Source: Mesostigma viride (lineage: Eukaryota; Streptophyta; Mesostigmatophyceae; Mesostigmatales; Mesostigmataceae). Taken from it: a stretch of DNA of 64,000 nt. Each line of letters opens with the position of its first letter. Position 1 is the first letter of the stretch. This document shows positions 17,581-29,679 of this stretch, piece after piece. The position numbers and the translations under genes were made by a program. The notes beneath the pieces were generated by a model. The model was not told where the DNA came from. It ran no database searches and saw only the letters and a list, made by a program, of their open reading frames with translations. The stretch is from NCBI GenBank assembly GCA_009746045.1, contig RPFO01000213.1, positions 3,206,266 to 3,270,265 of the forward strand, written 5' to 3'.

Positions 17581-17735
17581 GGCCAGGCCGATGCTGATGT
17601 CCACATCGTCTGCGGTTTCGGGGAGCATGTTCCCCAGCAGTTTGAAGCGATCACGGAACGGGACCTCCGTCCTATCCGTCTAGCAGCCAAGGTAGCGGCG
17701 GGCGATTGGTAGCCCCAATCACCATCGCCTCAGCT
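17575..17735 (-). mobile_element. Family C RT fragment, minus strand
   Basis: Minus-strand match to the KTEAMVIGATN.PPLP.LLDG and FRDRFKLLG region of the copy at 16450-16600, including the part reading SASAWPG. It lies directly after the tail of the plus-strand copy. Confidence 0.6.
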
Positions 17736-19700
<1,965 letters not shown>

Positions 19701-20274
19701 ATTTGTATATATTTTGTCTTTCTCCCTGGGTTGCAGGGGGGGATGCCAGTTGTAGCCAAGCCGTTTTGGGGGCCATTTTCCAAGATTCACCCCTTGTCCC
19801 TCTTTCACATTCCTGGACAGCACTTGCTGGGCCCTGATGCCTCTCTTTCTCCCCTTGCCATCCCCCCCTTGCGGTTCCCCCCTTGCCGCCCCCCCCTTGC
19901 AATCCCCCCCTTTCACGCTTTTACAAGTCACCCTTGTCTTTCACCCTTGTCTTGTCATCCTACTGGCTGAGTACTGATTTCTCGCCACCTTTGCGATTGG
20001 CTGCTTCCTTGACAAACAGCCGTGCGATGCTTGCTCGTGTGCTGTAACTGCTCGCACATGATCATCATCTGTATCTTCATGTTCCTTACCACGTGTGCCT
20101 GCCATTGCATGCTGGTTAACACGTGTTTCGTTTCACGTGCCTCTTATGATATCCTGTTATCATTTTTAGTGATAACAGGACATAATGCAGCTTTTCCATG
20201 CTTGTTTCCTGTCACGCGCGGTTTTTGACATGCTTGCTCTTGCTGCGCTGCTGGATTCTACTTTCTGCTGGCAG

Positions 20275-20936
20275 ACCGTGACCCGCGCCTGCTGCCCACC
20301 AAGCGCACCGTGTACAAGCTGGACCCTGCCACCGTGGATGTGAGTTACAGACACGCTGCACTCCTCCCCATTTAGTGCCTTAATTGCACGCGATCCCGTT
20401 GGGGAGTCGTTTAGTGCCTTGGGGTCGAGTAGCAGACATGCTAGCAGTAGTCGCGCTGCCCTCGGCTGCTTGACACGCCACAACTCTTCAACAGGCTTGC
20501 TAAAATCCTTGTGTCAGTGGTTCAAATAGGTTCGATATTCTGGGAACGATGCCCTTTTTTTTCTTTTCTGAATTCGACAACACATGCCCTGCGTAGGTGT
20601 GTGCTTGGCCAGCAGGCTGACTGCATGCCCATCGCAGGGGCCAATCCCTCTGATGCCTTCAGCTGCATTGGCAGGAAAAGCTGTGCTGATATGGGTAGGT
20701 GTTTGCACCTGACATTCAATGGCTTTGAGATGTGTATCAGTGAGACAATGAGCGCGGTCGATGTGACCCCCTTCGCACGTATTTGCACGTGTCCCTGTGT
20801 TGGCATGTATCATTCTCTTATGTGTCGCCTGCAGCTGACAAAGGACTTCATGGGCAAGAAGCACGAGCATAAAGGCACGGGCAAGTTCATTCACGTCTAC
20901 GACCCCGCGTTGAAGGAGCCCCGGTACCAGAGCTGA
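20275..20936 (+). CDS. Unidentified gene, last two exons
   Basis: Two exons with clean borders and matching phase: 20275-20339 (reads DRDPRLLPTKRTVYKLD, then PATVD; acceptor gctggcag, donor gtgagt) and 20835-20936 (LTKDFMGKKHEHKGTG, KFIHVYDPALKEPRYQS, stop TGA 20934-20936; acceptor cgcctgcag). Codon use is GC-biased at third positions as in OTC and POLA2, unlike the surrounding LINE debris. The C-terminus is Lys-rich and ends about 53 residues after the first exon base. I do not recognise the family. Upstream exons were not found; they may lie beyond the (CT)n tract. Confidence 0.65.
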
Positions 20937-21334
20937 GACTTGCGACTGAGAGGGCAGGTTGTTTGTATAAATAGGTACATGTGGACCAATTCCGCTGGGT
21001 AAGCCATGGATCGCGGACATTTTTATGGGTGCAGGATGTTGAGTACGGTTATTCAAAGTGAGGATAAGCGGTCTACTAAGCGAGAAAACTAATCCCACAC
21101 AGGAACAGGGGTCTGACTGATGCATGCGCCATCAGTTTCCCGTTGTGGCGGGCATGCATCCCTGGGATGTAGTCACTGACTGTCTCGCCGCGGTGCCTAG
21201 ACATCAATCCTGTCACAGGGTTTGTAAGGTACTTTGAAGCTATTCTTGATGAAAGAAATTGCCATCTGGGCTTCATAAAACAAAGTTGTACACAATTAAG
21301 GCACGTTTTGCTGCATTTGTGCTGTCACTAGTAG

Positions 21335-21400
21335 ATTGAGACATATAAAGATTTCTTGCCTGCGCTGCTTGTCTCTTTGGTATAACCTAGTTATCACTTC
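21335..21400. repeat. Worn MITE-like terminus
   Basis: The string gatttcttgcctgcgctgcttgtctctttgg resembles the right end of the repeat at 33690-33735. Upstream bases 20937-21334 hold no recognised feature beyond the gene's 3' flank. Confidence 0.4.
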
Positions 21401-21509
21401 ACAGTTGATGGTATGCATGATCGAGGCACGTTTTTTTGTGGTAATCTATGCTCGTACGAGCCACGAGCCACGAGATAGCCATGGCTGACGGCGGCGCCCA
21501 TAACTTTCA

Positions 21510-22010
21510 CGTTCGGGCTCCAAATTATGCTGCGACTATCACAATCGCTTCGTCTTTCTCTAGACGCACACACTGATATATTTTCCCTAGCTATCGCGCA
21601 GTATTGTGACGAGCAAACGCTGCTCTACGCAATGCAGCATGGCGCCTGCGCTGAGCCCTGAAAATACGTCTGCAGCTCAGATTAATTACTTACTTAATTA
21701 TGTAAGTAATTAATTAATCAAATTCGTGCTCCCGTTGGGGAGCTAGTCACGAAGCACCGGAGTGCTTTTAATCCCTGTATGTGCACAACAGGAAGAAAGG
21801 GCAGAGACCCCCTTTGATTCTCCTACATGCCAGAGGCATGCCACAGCTGCCAGTGGACACGATCGATAGACGATCGATCCGGCAAGTTCTGTGGGTGCAA
21901 TAAGACCCATGTAAGCATGTGTATCATAACAAGGAGCGTGGGCAAGTAATCTGATCATAGCCAGGACGTAGCATGGCTGTACAAGGGCTATAAGCTAAGG
22001 CTAAGCGCAG
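21510..22010. mobile_element. LINE 5' fragment (+) and family A 3' UTR (-)
   Basis: 21510-21680 matches the 5' segment at 26213-26350 (acgcacacactgatata, tacgcaatgcagcatggcg, gaaaatacgtctgcag). 21720-22010 is the family A 3' UTR on the minus strand, starting with its terminal hairpin gctcccgttggggagc and preceded by TTAA/CTTA-rich tail sequence. Confidence 0.65.
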
Positions 22011-22420
22011 CTCGGATCGATCCGGCTGCAGCTCCGCCCTCCGGCCGGCCCAGAAGGCAGCGGTGCCACTAGTCAAGCATTAGTGGTCGCCTTGGCTCTC
22101 AGCTGCTGCATGCCATTCGCCGCGGCTGTATGAGGGCTCACAGGCAGTAGTGTGGACTGCGGAAGGCACCACCCCACCATTCGGCACCATGATGGGGTGT
22201 GGCAAGGTTGCGTCCTGTCGGCCCCATATCTGTTCATTATTGTCGTGGATCACGTCATGCGCCAGGCACGCGCGTGCACGCTTCAAATGCCGCTCTTAAG
22301 GGGTTCGAGCCTGCCTTGGACATATCCTCAGTAATGAGCGCGAACACGGCGGCGGTGGCCCTGGTTACCGCATGTCCGACCTAAATTATGTGGATGATTA
22401 ACGTGCACACATACATAATG
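22011..22420 (+). mobile_element. LINE reverse transcriptase fragment
   Basis: Bases 22190-22265 read HDGVWQGCVLSAPYLFIIVV, DHVMRQAR, the conserved G.RQGC.LSP.LF block of LINE RT. Bases 22371-22399 read MSDLNYVDD, the YxDD catalytic motif, followed by a stop. The intervening frame shifts. Same family as 16194-17580, with RT further upstream than preserved there. Confidence 0.7.
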
Positions 22421-22429
22421 TACATCCGA

Positions 22430-24418
22430 AGTCACGAAAATGGCTGACGGCGGTATGGCTGACGGCGGAGTTCAGATCTTTTGGGTCTGAGCCCCAAATT
22501 CGGTCAGACCACTTGCATTCGATGCGCCTTTCTAAGACGCACTTGCCAGTATAAACGGTTACGGCTGCCACGCAGTATAGACAAAGTTACGCACGTGACC
22601 AGCTATGACGACTACCAAAGCAAAACGAGGGCTGGAAAAGGAGCTGGCACAGCTTCCCAGCGCCCAGCCCAACCCTCTCGCCCTCGCCATTGTTCAGCCG
22701 CCAGGCTTACCCGCCAAACCCTCGCCAAGCGCCTCGCCTGAGCCCAAGAAACCATGCCACGATCGCCACAAATGGAGCAAATTCTTGCCCGGCGACGGAA
22801 TGTTCTCCCTCCTCGAGTGGCAGCAGCTGTCGCCGCAGGAAGTCGTCGAAGTTCTCCAGTTCCTCACACAGGAGCGGAAGCTCTTTGTGACCTGGAGAGG
22901 GGGGCGGCTATCGACTACCGCGACACGTCCTGGCTCTACACCTGTGCCGAATCCCGCCAACGCCAGTTTATCTTGACCAGCTACTACCAGCGCAGCTTCG
23001 GCGACATCCACAGAGAACTTTGGAACGCACTCAACGCCCCAGCCCCCGCACAGCCGGCAGCCCCATCGGCTTCCTCCCTCTGCAAGGATGACATCCGCGC
23101 AGTGCTGGAGGAGCACGTGACCTGGCCGCTGGCCGAGAAGATGACCTCGCTGAACACCACGCTCAACACGGTCGAGGCCCGGGTCTCCAACGTGGAAACC
23201 AAGGTCGTCCACAAGCTACAACCACAGTTCACGGCGCTACACACCGCGGCGCAGGCTTCGGAAACGCATGCTGCACTTGTCTCTCGCCTTAACCAGGTGG
23301 AAGGCAAGTGCGGCGTGCTCATGAAGAAGCTTGAGGCCATCACCGCCCACACCGAGGCCCTGGCCACACAGGTCCCAAAGCTAGCGGAGCAGACGGCCAC
23401 CATTGCCTCCCAGCCACCCCGGCAGGATGCTGGTGACCTCCCGCTCTCCTACGCGGACCTGCTGCGGACAGCGACCGCCTCCACCACCGACGCCATCGCC
23501 ACGAAGCTCCAGGAGCTGGAGGACCACCGCCAGGCCCAGCAACGGGAGGTCACCGATCGCGCTCGCCGCGAGTGCCGAGTGGTGCTACGTCGCTTCCCCC
23601 AGAAGCCAGGTGAGACGTCAACCTCCCTTGCTGACGAGATCAAGAACCAGCTTCTTACCCTCATGGGCCTGGTCGGTGAGGTAGAACTGCGTGGGTGCCA
23701 CCGCCTTCCCCACTCACGGGACAAGGCGGCCACCCCACCAGTCCTGCTCACCTTCCTCTCCCCTGAGGATAAGCAGCGGTTCCTCTCTCGTCGCAAGCGG
23801 TTGCACGACCTCACCTGGACGCTGGATGACGACCTAACCCCCGCTCAGCAACAGCAGCGACGCGACCTGTGGCCGGAATACCGTATTACCGGAGTCCGCC
23901 ATAAGCAGGACACCCAGAAGCCCAAGGTGTACTGGAGGGGCGGGGACCTGATGATCAACCACAAGATGTGGACGCCCCCAGCGGGCTAGAATAGCAATAG
24001 CCCTAGCTTGTAACCATTGGAGTCACTGTCGCTAAGGCAGCCATGCCTAGAATGTTTGCCTAGCTGTGCCAACACACCTAGTCACGTGCCGCCAACGCAC
24101 GGTACACAACCAGCCATAGCCTAGTTCTAGTACAGCCATGCTACGTACACCCTGGCTATGTTCGATCAGATTACTTGCCCACGCTCCTTGCTATGATATG
24201 CTCACATGGGTCTTATTGCACCCACAGTTTGCCGGATCGTTAGCCTGTCCTTTTAGCTAGCCGCGCCCGATTGCAGCTGTGGCATGCCTTTGGCATGAAG
24301 GAGACTGGGGGTCTCTGCCCTTTCTCCTGTAGTGCACACACAGGGATTAAAAGCACTTCGGTGCTCCGTGACTCCCCAACGGGAGCACGAGTTTAATAAA
24401 TTAATTAATTAATTGACG
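22430..24418 (+). mobile_element. Family A ORF1-only LINE-like element, near complete
   Basis: Contains an almost intact ORF1 (22605-23989) followed at once by a 400-bp 3' UTR, the terminal hairpin ctccccaacgggag (24375-24388) and a TTAA tail to about 24418. No reverse transcriptase lies between ORF1 and the UTR, and the partial copy at 14325-14640 has the same junction. This resembles the half-LINE (HAL1) organisation known in mammals. Its 3' terminus matches that of family D, a likely source of RT. Confidence 0.7.
22605..23989 (+). CDS. Family A ORF1 protein (coiled coil, RRM-like), one frameshift
   Basis: The first about 95 residues (MTTTKAKRGLEKELAQ...SPQEVVEVLQFLTQ) are in one frame and the rest in the next, from AAIDYRDTSWLYT onward to MINHKMWTPPAG at 23989. 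A one-base loss in the G run 22899-22904 would explain the break; it may be a sequencing error. An alternative start at 22754 gives an uninterrupted 411-aa frame. Middle: Ala/Thr/Glu-rich helices with heptad-like spacing (coiled-coil candidate). C-terminal: RRECRVVLRRFPQKPG, GCHRLPHSRDKA, PPVLLTFLSPEDKQ, TWTLDDDLTPAQQQ, RRDLWPEY, which follows the L1 ORF1p RRM and C-terminal domain pattern. Probably binds its own RNA. Confidence 0.7.
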
Positions 24419-26215
24419 TGCACCCTAATCGAACGCCCCGGCAGTTTGAACAACGCATTTCCTCCCTCTCTCTTGCTTGGACTGCTATATATGCAGAACA
24501 AGAAGAGGTAGAAGACGTTTGTCCAGGCTACCACGCCAGCAAGCCCCCCCCCTCCAGAAGGAAGGGGCGCTTTGCTAATTAGAGTAGTTAGGGTTTTCTA
24601 GATTAGCTTAGAGTTAGCTTAGTCGATCCGTTTCCCGGCTTCGCCCACCTCCATCCATCCAGCAAGGAATACGTGCTACATGATCTCCCAACGGCCCGGA
24701 GTCATGTAATGATTTAGTTTAATTTAATTTAATCGAACGCCCCGATCGAGGACATTCAGACCTGGCTGGACTGTATGGGCTTGGAGGCGCGGGGGGTGCA
24801 TGGGTTGGAGATTAGTGTCAAAACTGAGGAGGCGATGGTGATTGGGGCTACCAGTTGCCCGCCGAAGCCACGGCTGCTAGACGGGACGGAGGTCCCATTC
24901 CGTGATCGCTAGCTTCAAACTACTGGTGGGGAGCATGCTCCCCGACACCGGCCGCCGACGATATATGGACATATCGGCATCGATCGTCCTGGGCTGCCCA
25001 GGCCAGGCTTCGTTTGCTCAACCCCTACTGGCACTCGAAGGACCTGGGCGAGCACCGCAAGCGCGAGTGCTCTTCAATCAAGGTCCTGCATGGTCCTCAC
25101 GGTGCTCACCTATGGCGCCGTGGCATGGACGCTCACGAACACGCTGGCCACTGTCACGGCTGGACGGCACGTCGGTTACCAGGATGCTCCGACAGGTCCT
25201 GAACGTAGGGTTTTCCACACATAGGTCTTTAGAGTCTTTGTATCAGGGTAAATGCCTCGCATTTCGGACGAGATTTGTCAGCGTACGTAGGATCGATAGC
25301 ATTCAGTAGACTAGGACATACATCAATTATTGCTCGCACCCGGTCAGGTAGACACGGACCTCGCTGGTCTGGCAGGCCCCCAGCGGCTTGGCCAATCAGG
25401 GCAGTGATATCCTGACCTGGCCTGGCCCCAAGGACATTCCTAGGAAGATGGGTAAATCCATGCCATGATGACCTATACACAGCAGAGATCGATAGTCTGT
25501 TGCTGGCCGGCGACCTCGTGGTCCCAGCAACGTTTGAACACCGCATTCACTCGGGCTCGATCTCGCTTGCTTGGACTGCTATGCAGAGCCGGGCAAGAAG
25601 AGGTGGAAGACGATTCAGTCCAGGCTCACACACCGGCCCCTGTACTGGGCAAGCCCCCAGTCCCTCCACCTGAGGAAGGGGCCGCTTTGCTGAGTAGAGT
25701 ATAGTCAGTAGGGTTTAAGTCTAGATTAGCTTAGAGTTAGCTTAGTTCGGTTTCGCGGCTGCACCCACCTCCATCTGGCATCCATCCAGCTAGGGAATAC
25801 CGTGTTGGCATGATCTCCCAATGGAGTCTGACATGCTATAATTTAATTAATTTTCAATTCGTAGGACATCTTGCTCGCACACCAGTCAGGTACTGACACC
25901 CACCTCGGCCAGTACACGTTCTCAGTCTGGCCAGCCCCCAGCGGCTTGGCCAACCGGCCGCAGGGCGGCATAAGTCCTGCATGACCGGCATCCGGCCGCC
26001 TGGCCCCAAGGACATTCCTAGAAAGATGGGTAAACCTGCCATGTTCAACTATACACAGCAGTTGCTGGCCGACCTCGTGGTCCGCCCTGCCGCTCAGTTT
26101 GAACACCGCATTTCCTCCCTAGATCTCTCTTGCTTGTGTTAAAATTAAATTAAATTAAACCCACAGCAGTTGCTGGCCGACCTAGTGGTCCCAGCCCAGT
26201 TTTAACATCGCCGTG
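24419..26215 (+). mobile_element. Series of family C LINE 3' fragments
   Basis: At least four truncated plus-strand copies in a row: 24440-24735 (3' end only), 24740-25850 (from IEDIQTWLDCMGLEARG through KTEEAMVIGATS, LLDGTEVPFRDR, VLNVGFSTHRSLESLYQG to the UTR and ctcccaatggag), 25855-26160, and 26165-26210. Each ends or begins near a TTTAA-rich tail. All are frameshifted. Confidence 0.72.
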
Positions 26216-28240
26216 AATATCACAATCGACGCGTCTTTCTACGACGCACATGCTGATATAATTTTCCGAAGCTATTACGCAATATACGATGAGCAAACGA
26301 TTCTCGACGCAACGCAGCCTGGCGGCTGCGCGCTCAGCAATGAAAATACGTCTGCAGCCCCGGCTGCAGCTTTGCCAACCGGCCCAGAAGGCAGCGGCGC
26401 CACTAGCCAAGCTCTAGTGGTCGTCCAGCCCCCTGCTCGGAGCCCGCCTCGCCAGCAGCGTCGCCTGAACCCAAGCGCAGTCGCCCTGCCGAGCCGAGCT
26501 GGGTCGAGATCGAATTAATTCTATATAGCCGAAGCCCGCCAGCCCGACTTCTTGGACAAGTTTACCGAGGAACGCATCCTGGGCTGCGTGTTTTTTGGAT
26601 CACACGCCTCGCTTGTTGAATTGTGCGAGCAGCTCTTCATCCGGACGAGGTCGCCTCTTTGATCCTCGCCTGGATCGCGTCTCCTCTTTCGACCACTTTC
26701 TCAGCCTCCGCCGCCCCCACCTCCAGCAATGCGCTCTCTTTTCCCTGGAGCCTTGGACGCTCCATCTCGGAGCTTTGGCCCCCAAAGCCCCTCACCACCA
26801 CCTTAACGGAAGCCTCCATCCGCTCACTCCTCCAGGAGGCCCTCGAGCAGCACGACTGGCCCCCATCGCAGCAGATGTGGCGGTCATGGGCAGCACGCTG
26901 GCCATGCCGAGCTCCCCCTCCTCTCTGGACACCGCCACCTCCACCATCTCCACGTACCGCCACCTCCACCCTCCTCGCCTCCTCCACCGCCATGCACCAC
27001 CTCCACCTCGGACGCCAATCACGCCATCACCGCCCAGCTCCGTGACATCGACCAGCGTCTTAAGGACAACGCCATCGCTATCGAGGTTCTGGCAGCAGAA
27101 CACCGCAGGCCTCACCGCCCAGGCGGTGAAGGACATTGCCGCCAAGCCAGCCCCGGCTGGCCTGGCCGGCGATGCTCCTCCCATCACCACCTGGGCGGAC
27201 ATGCTAGCAACATATTACCACCTGCACCACCTCCGCCGTCGCAGCCCTGGGCGCTGACCTCCAGCGTTGGAGCTGGCAGCTCCAACGGCAGACGCTTGAC
27301 CTCCGCGAGGAGGCCGAGCTCGCCAAGCGCAGCCTCAACGTCATTGTCAAGAACTTCACCATGGAGGAAGGTGAGAATTCCGAGAAGCTTGTAAACGCGT
27401 GCGTTTGAGAGAGAAATCCTTGGTCGCATGGGCCTTAACGGTGAGATCGAGCTGGTCGCCCACCGCCTTCCCCGCGCGCGGGGTAAGGCAGGGCCCCCCC
27501 CGCTCCTTCTCACCTTTATAAGACCCCGGCGGACAAGATTTCTTTTCTCAGACGCCGCAAGCGGCTCGAGAAGACTCTCTTCACCCTTGATGACGACTTG
27601 ACCCTGGCGCAGCAACAACGTACGGCGACGGGAGCTATGGCCGACCTACCTCGATCCAGCTCCGGCAGACCAAGGCGGGGCAGCCGGTGTACTGGAAGGG
27701 GGCGGCCATCTACGTCGGCCACAAGCCCTGGCAGGCGACCCCCGCGGCCCCAGCAACTCCAGACGCCCCAGCTTAGGGGAATACAGCAGTAGTAGTGTAG
27801 AATAGATAGACCGTGGCCATGTACATGTACGCCTCCTAGAGGCACTATCCCAGCTACGCCACGCGCTTTATTTAATCATGTACATGTGTGCCTATGATGT
27901 GCCACACTCCAGATGATGCCTAGTTTTATTTAGTTATGCTGTGCCCATGCAGAGAGCTGCTCTCTGCTGAGATGCCACGCTCTAGCTTTTGTATAGCTAT
28001 GATGATCTTCCCCCACATGCCATGCTCGATCCCCCTTAGCTGGGCATAGCGTGATACATCATGAGGGTGCAGGTGCCCTGGTGCACCTAGAGCAAGGGTC
28101 CTTTACATTCCCACCCTTGCAGGAAGTAGCTTAGAATGCATGATAGGCCATATTATGCCCCTTCTCTGGGCTACATATGTGCTACATATACTCCCAACGG
28201 AGTAATGTTCCTAATTAATTAATTAATTAATTAATTAATC
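26213..28240 (+). mobile_element. Family B LINE-like element with ORF1 and 3' UTR
   Basis: Plus-strand copy: a 5' segment (26213-26520), degraded ORF1 (about 26590-27775), a 3' UTR (cagtagtagtgtagaatag ... ctctctgctgagatgcc) and terminus with the hairpin ctcccaacggag at 28192-28203 and an AATT tail to 28240. It provides the reference for the minus-strand copy at 8396-9872. Confidence 0.72.
26590..27775 (+). pseudogene. Family B ORF1, frameshifted
   Basis: Recognisable blocks in order but in different frames: Ser/Thr/Pro-rich N-terminus, AVKDIAAKPAPAGLAGDAPP (about 27125), LDLREEAELAKRSLNVIVKN (about 27295), GENSEKLVNAF, LVAHRLPRARGKAGPPPLLL (about 27450), RRRKRLEKTLFTLDDDLTLA (about 27550) and YWKGAAIYVGHKPW (about 27690), then TAG near 27775. 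Same layout as the ORF1 at 9268-9870. Confidence 0.65.
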
Positions 28241-28665
28241 TCTCTTACTTGGACTGCTATGCAGATCACAAGAGGAATTGGCAGACGATATTGTCCAGGC
28301 TCACACGAGCCAGCCCCTGTGGGCAAGCGCCCCCCCCCCCCCAGGAGGAAGGGGCGCTTTGCTGAGTATAGAGTAGTTAGGAACTATGGATTTTCTAGAT
28401 TAGCTTAGAATTAGCTTAGAATTAGCTTAGTACGCGGCTTTGGTTTCGCGGCTCCGCCCACCTCCATCTGATCCAGCATTTATAGGAATTAATTAATTAA
28501 TTAATTAAACTCGTGCTCCCGTTGGGGAGTCACGGAGCACCGAAGTGCTTTTAATCCCTGTGTGTGCACTACAGGAGAAAGGGCAGAGACCCCCAGTCTC
28601 CTTCATGCCAAAGGAATACTACGTGCTGCATGATCTCCCAACGAAAATTCATGTTATAATTTAAT
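28241..28665. mobile_element. LINE 3' ends: family C (+), family A (-), family C (+)
   Basis: 28241-28485 is a family C 3' region on the plus strand. 28488-28610 is a family A 3' end on the minus strand, tail first (aattaattaaactcgtgctcccgttggggag). 28612-28665 is another family C terminus (tgcatgatctcccaacg). Confidence 0.65.
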
Positions 28666-28761
28666 TTAATTTTGGCTCTCAGGGCAGAGCTCAGTCGCGC
28701 CTCACAGGTCTGATCAGACCTGTGAGGCGCGACTGAGCTCTGCCCTGAGAGCCAAAATTAA
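28666..28761. repeat. Perfect 96-bp palindrome
   Basis: Each 48-base arm is the exact reverse complement of the other, centred on tgatca between 28713 and 28714, with no spacer. It begins ttaattttggctctcag and ends with the inverse. The arms contain no recognised LINE sequence except the TTAA-like ends. Confidence 0.95.
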
Positions 28762-29105
28762 TTAACGGCTCGAGCCGCCAATTAATTAACGCAGTCGCCC
28801 TGTGCATGCGCAGAACCGAGCTGGTGTGTTGATGCCGGCTGGCCAGCCCGGCTTTTTTTACTTGTAAGCTCACCCACAATAGACTCCCGAGCTATGTACA
28901 TGTTCTGGCCGGTGGGAATCACACGCCTCGCTCCTTGAACTGTGCAAGCAGCTAGCTCCACCACCAGAACCGCCTCCACCGAATTAATGCCTAGCTTCTA
29001 AAAATTAACATCCGCTCGGCTGAAAACCTAGAGCTGACCAGCGACACCTTGCATGATCCTTCCACCCCCACGTCTTACGTCAGCCGGCAATACGTCCTCT
29101 TTTCC
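28762..29105 (+). mobile_element. Family B ORF1 5' fragment
   Basis: Matches 26470-26640 (cgcagtcgccctg, ccgagctggg, gaatcacacgcctcgct, ttgaactgtgc) with differences and a short deletion. No open frame of note. Confidence 0.5.
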
Positions 29106-29560
29106 GGCCTCCTTTTTAATTAATTAAACTTGCCGCTCGATCCCATTGGGGAGTCACGGAGCCACCGGAGTGCTTTTAATCCCTGGATATGCACATTGAA
29201 CAGGAAGAAAGGGCAGAGACCCCCTCATATAGCTCCTTCATGCATGGGCACCAGAGGCATGCCACAGCATCAATAGATCGGACACGATAGACGATCCGGC
29301 ATATTCTGTGGCGGTGCAATAATAAACCCGCGTGAGCATATCATGCATGGCCTATAGGAGCGTGGCGGCAAGCAAGCCAGGAGCTAGCATAGGTAGGGCG
29401 TAATTAATTAATTAATTAATAGGTAGGGCGTAATTAATTAATTAATAGGTAGGGCGTAGCATTGCTAGCGCCATGGCTGTACTAATGCTAAGCTAACTAC
29501 TTTTAAAAGGCTATGCATGGCTGGTTGTGTACCGTGCGTTAGCGGGGCACGTGACTAGGT
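29106..29560 (-). mobile_element. Family A 3' UTR, minus strand, with internal TTAA tracts
   Basis: Starts with TTAA tail and hairpin (ctcgatcccattggggag), then the family A UTR (gaaagggcagagacccc, gcatgccacag). At 29391-29456 the 10-mer aggtagggcg occurs three times, separated by two pure TTAA tracts. Bases 29561-29679 are unassigned, apart from atcaaggagacaag at 29565, a MITE-like terminus. Confidence 0.65.
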
Positions 29561-29679
29561 ATCGATCAAGGAGACAAGAAGGTATGGTGGCAAGGCTAGT
29601 AGTAGCTAGCTAGGCATTGCTATCATTCTAGTAGGCATGGCTCGGCCACGGCGGCAATGATTAGGGCTCAATCTCGCGG

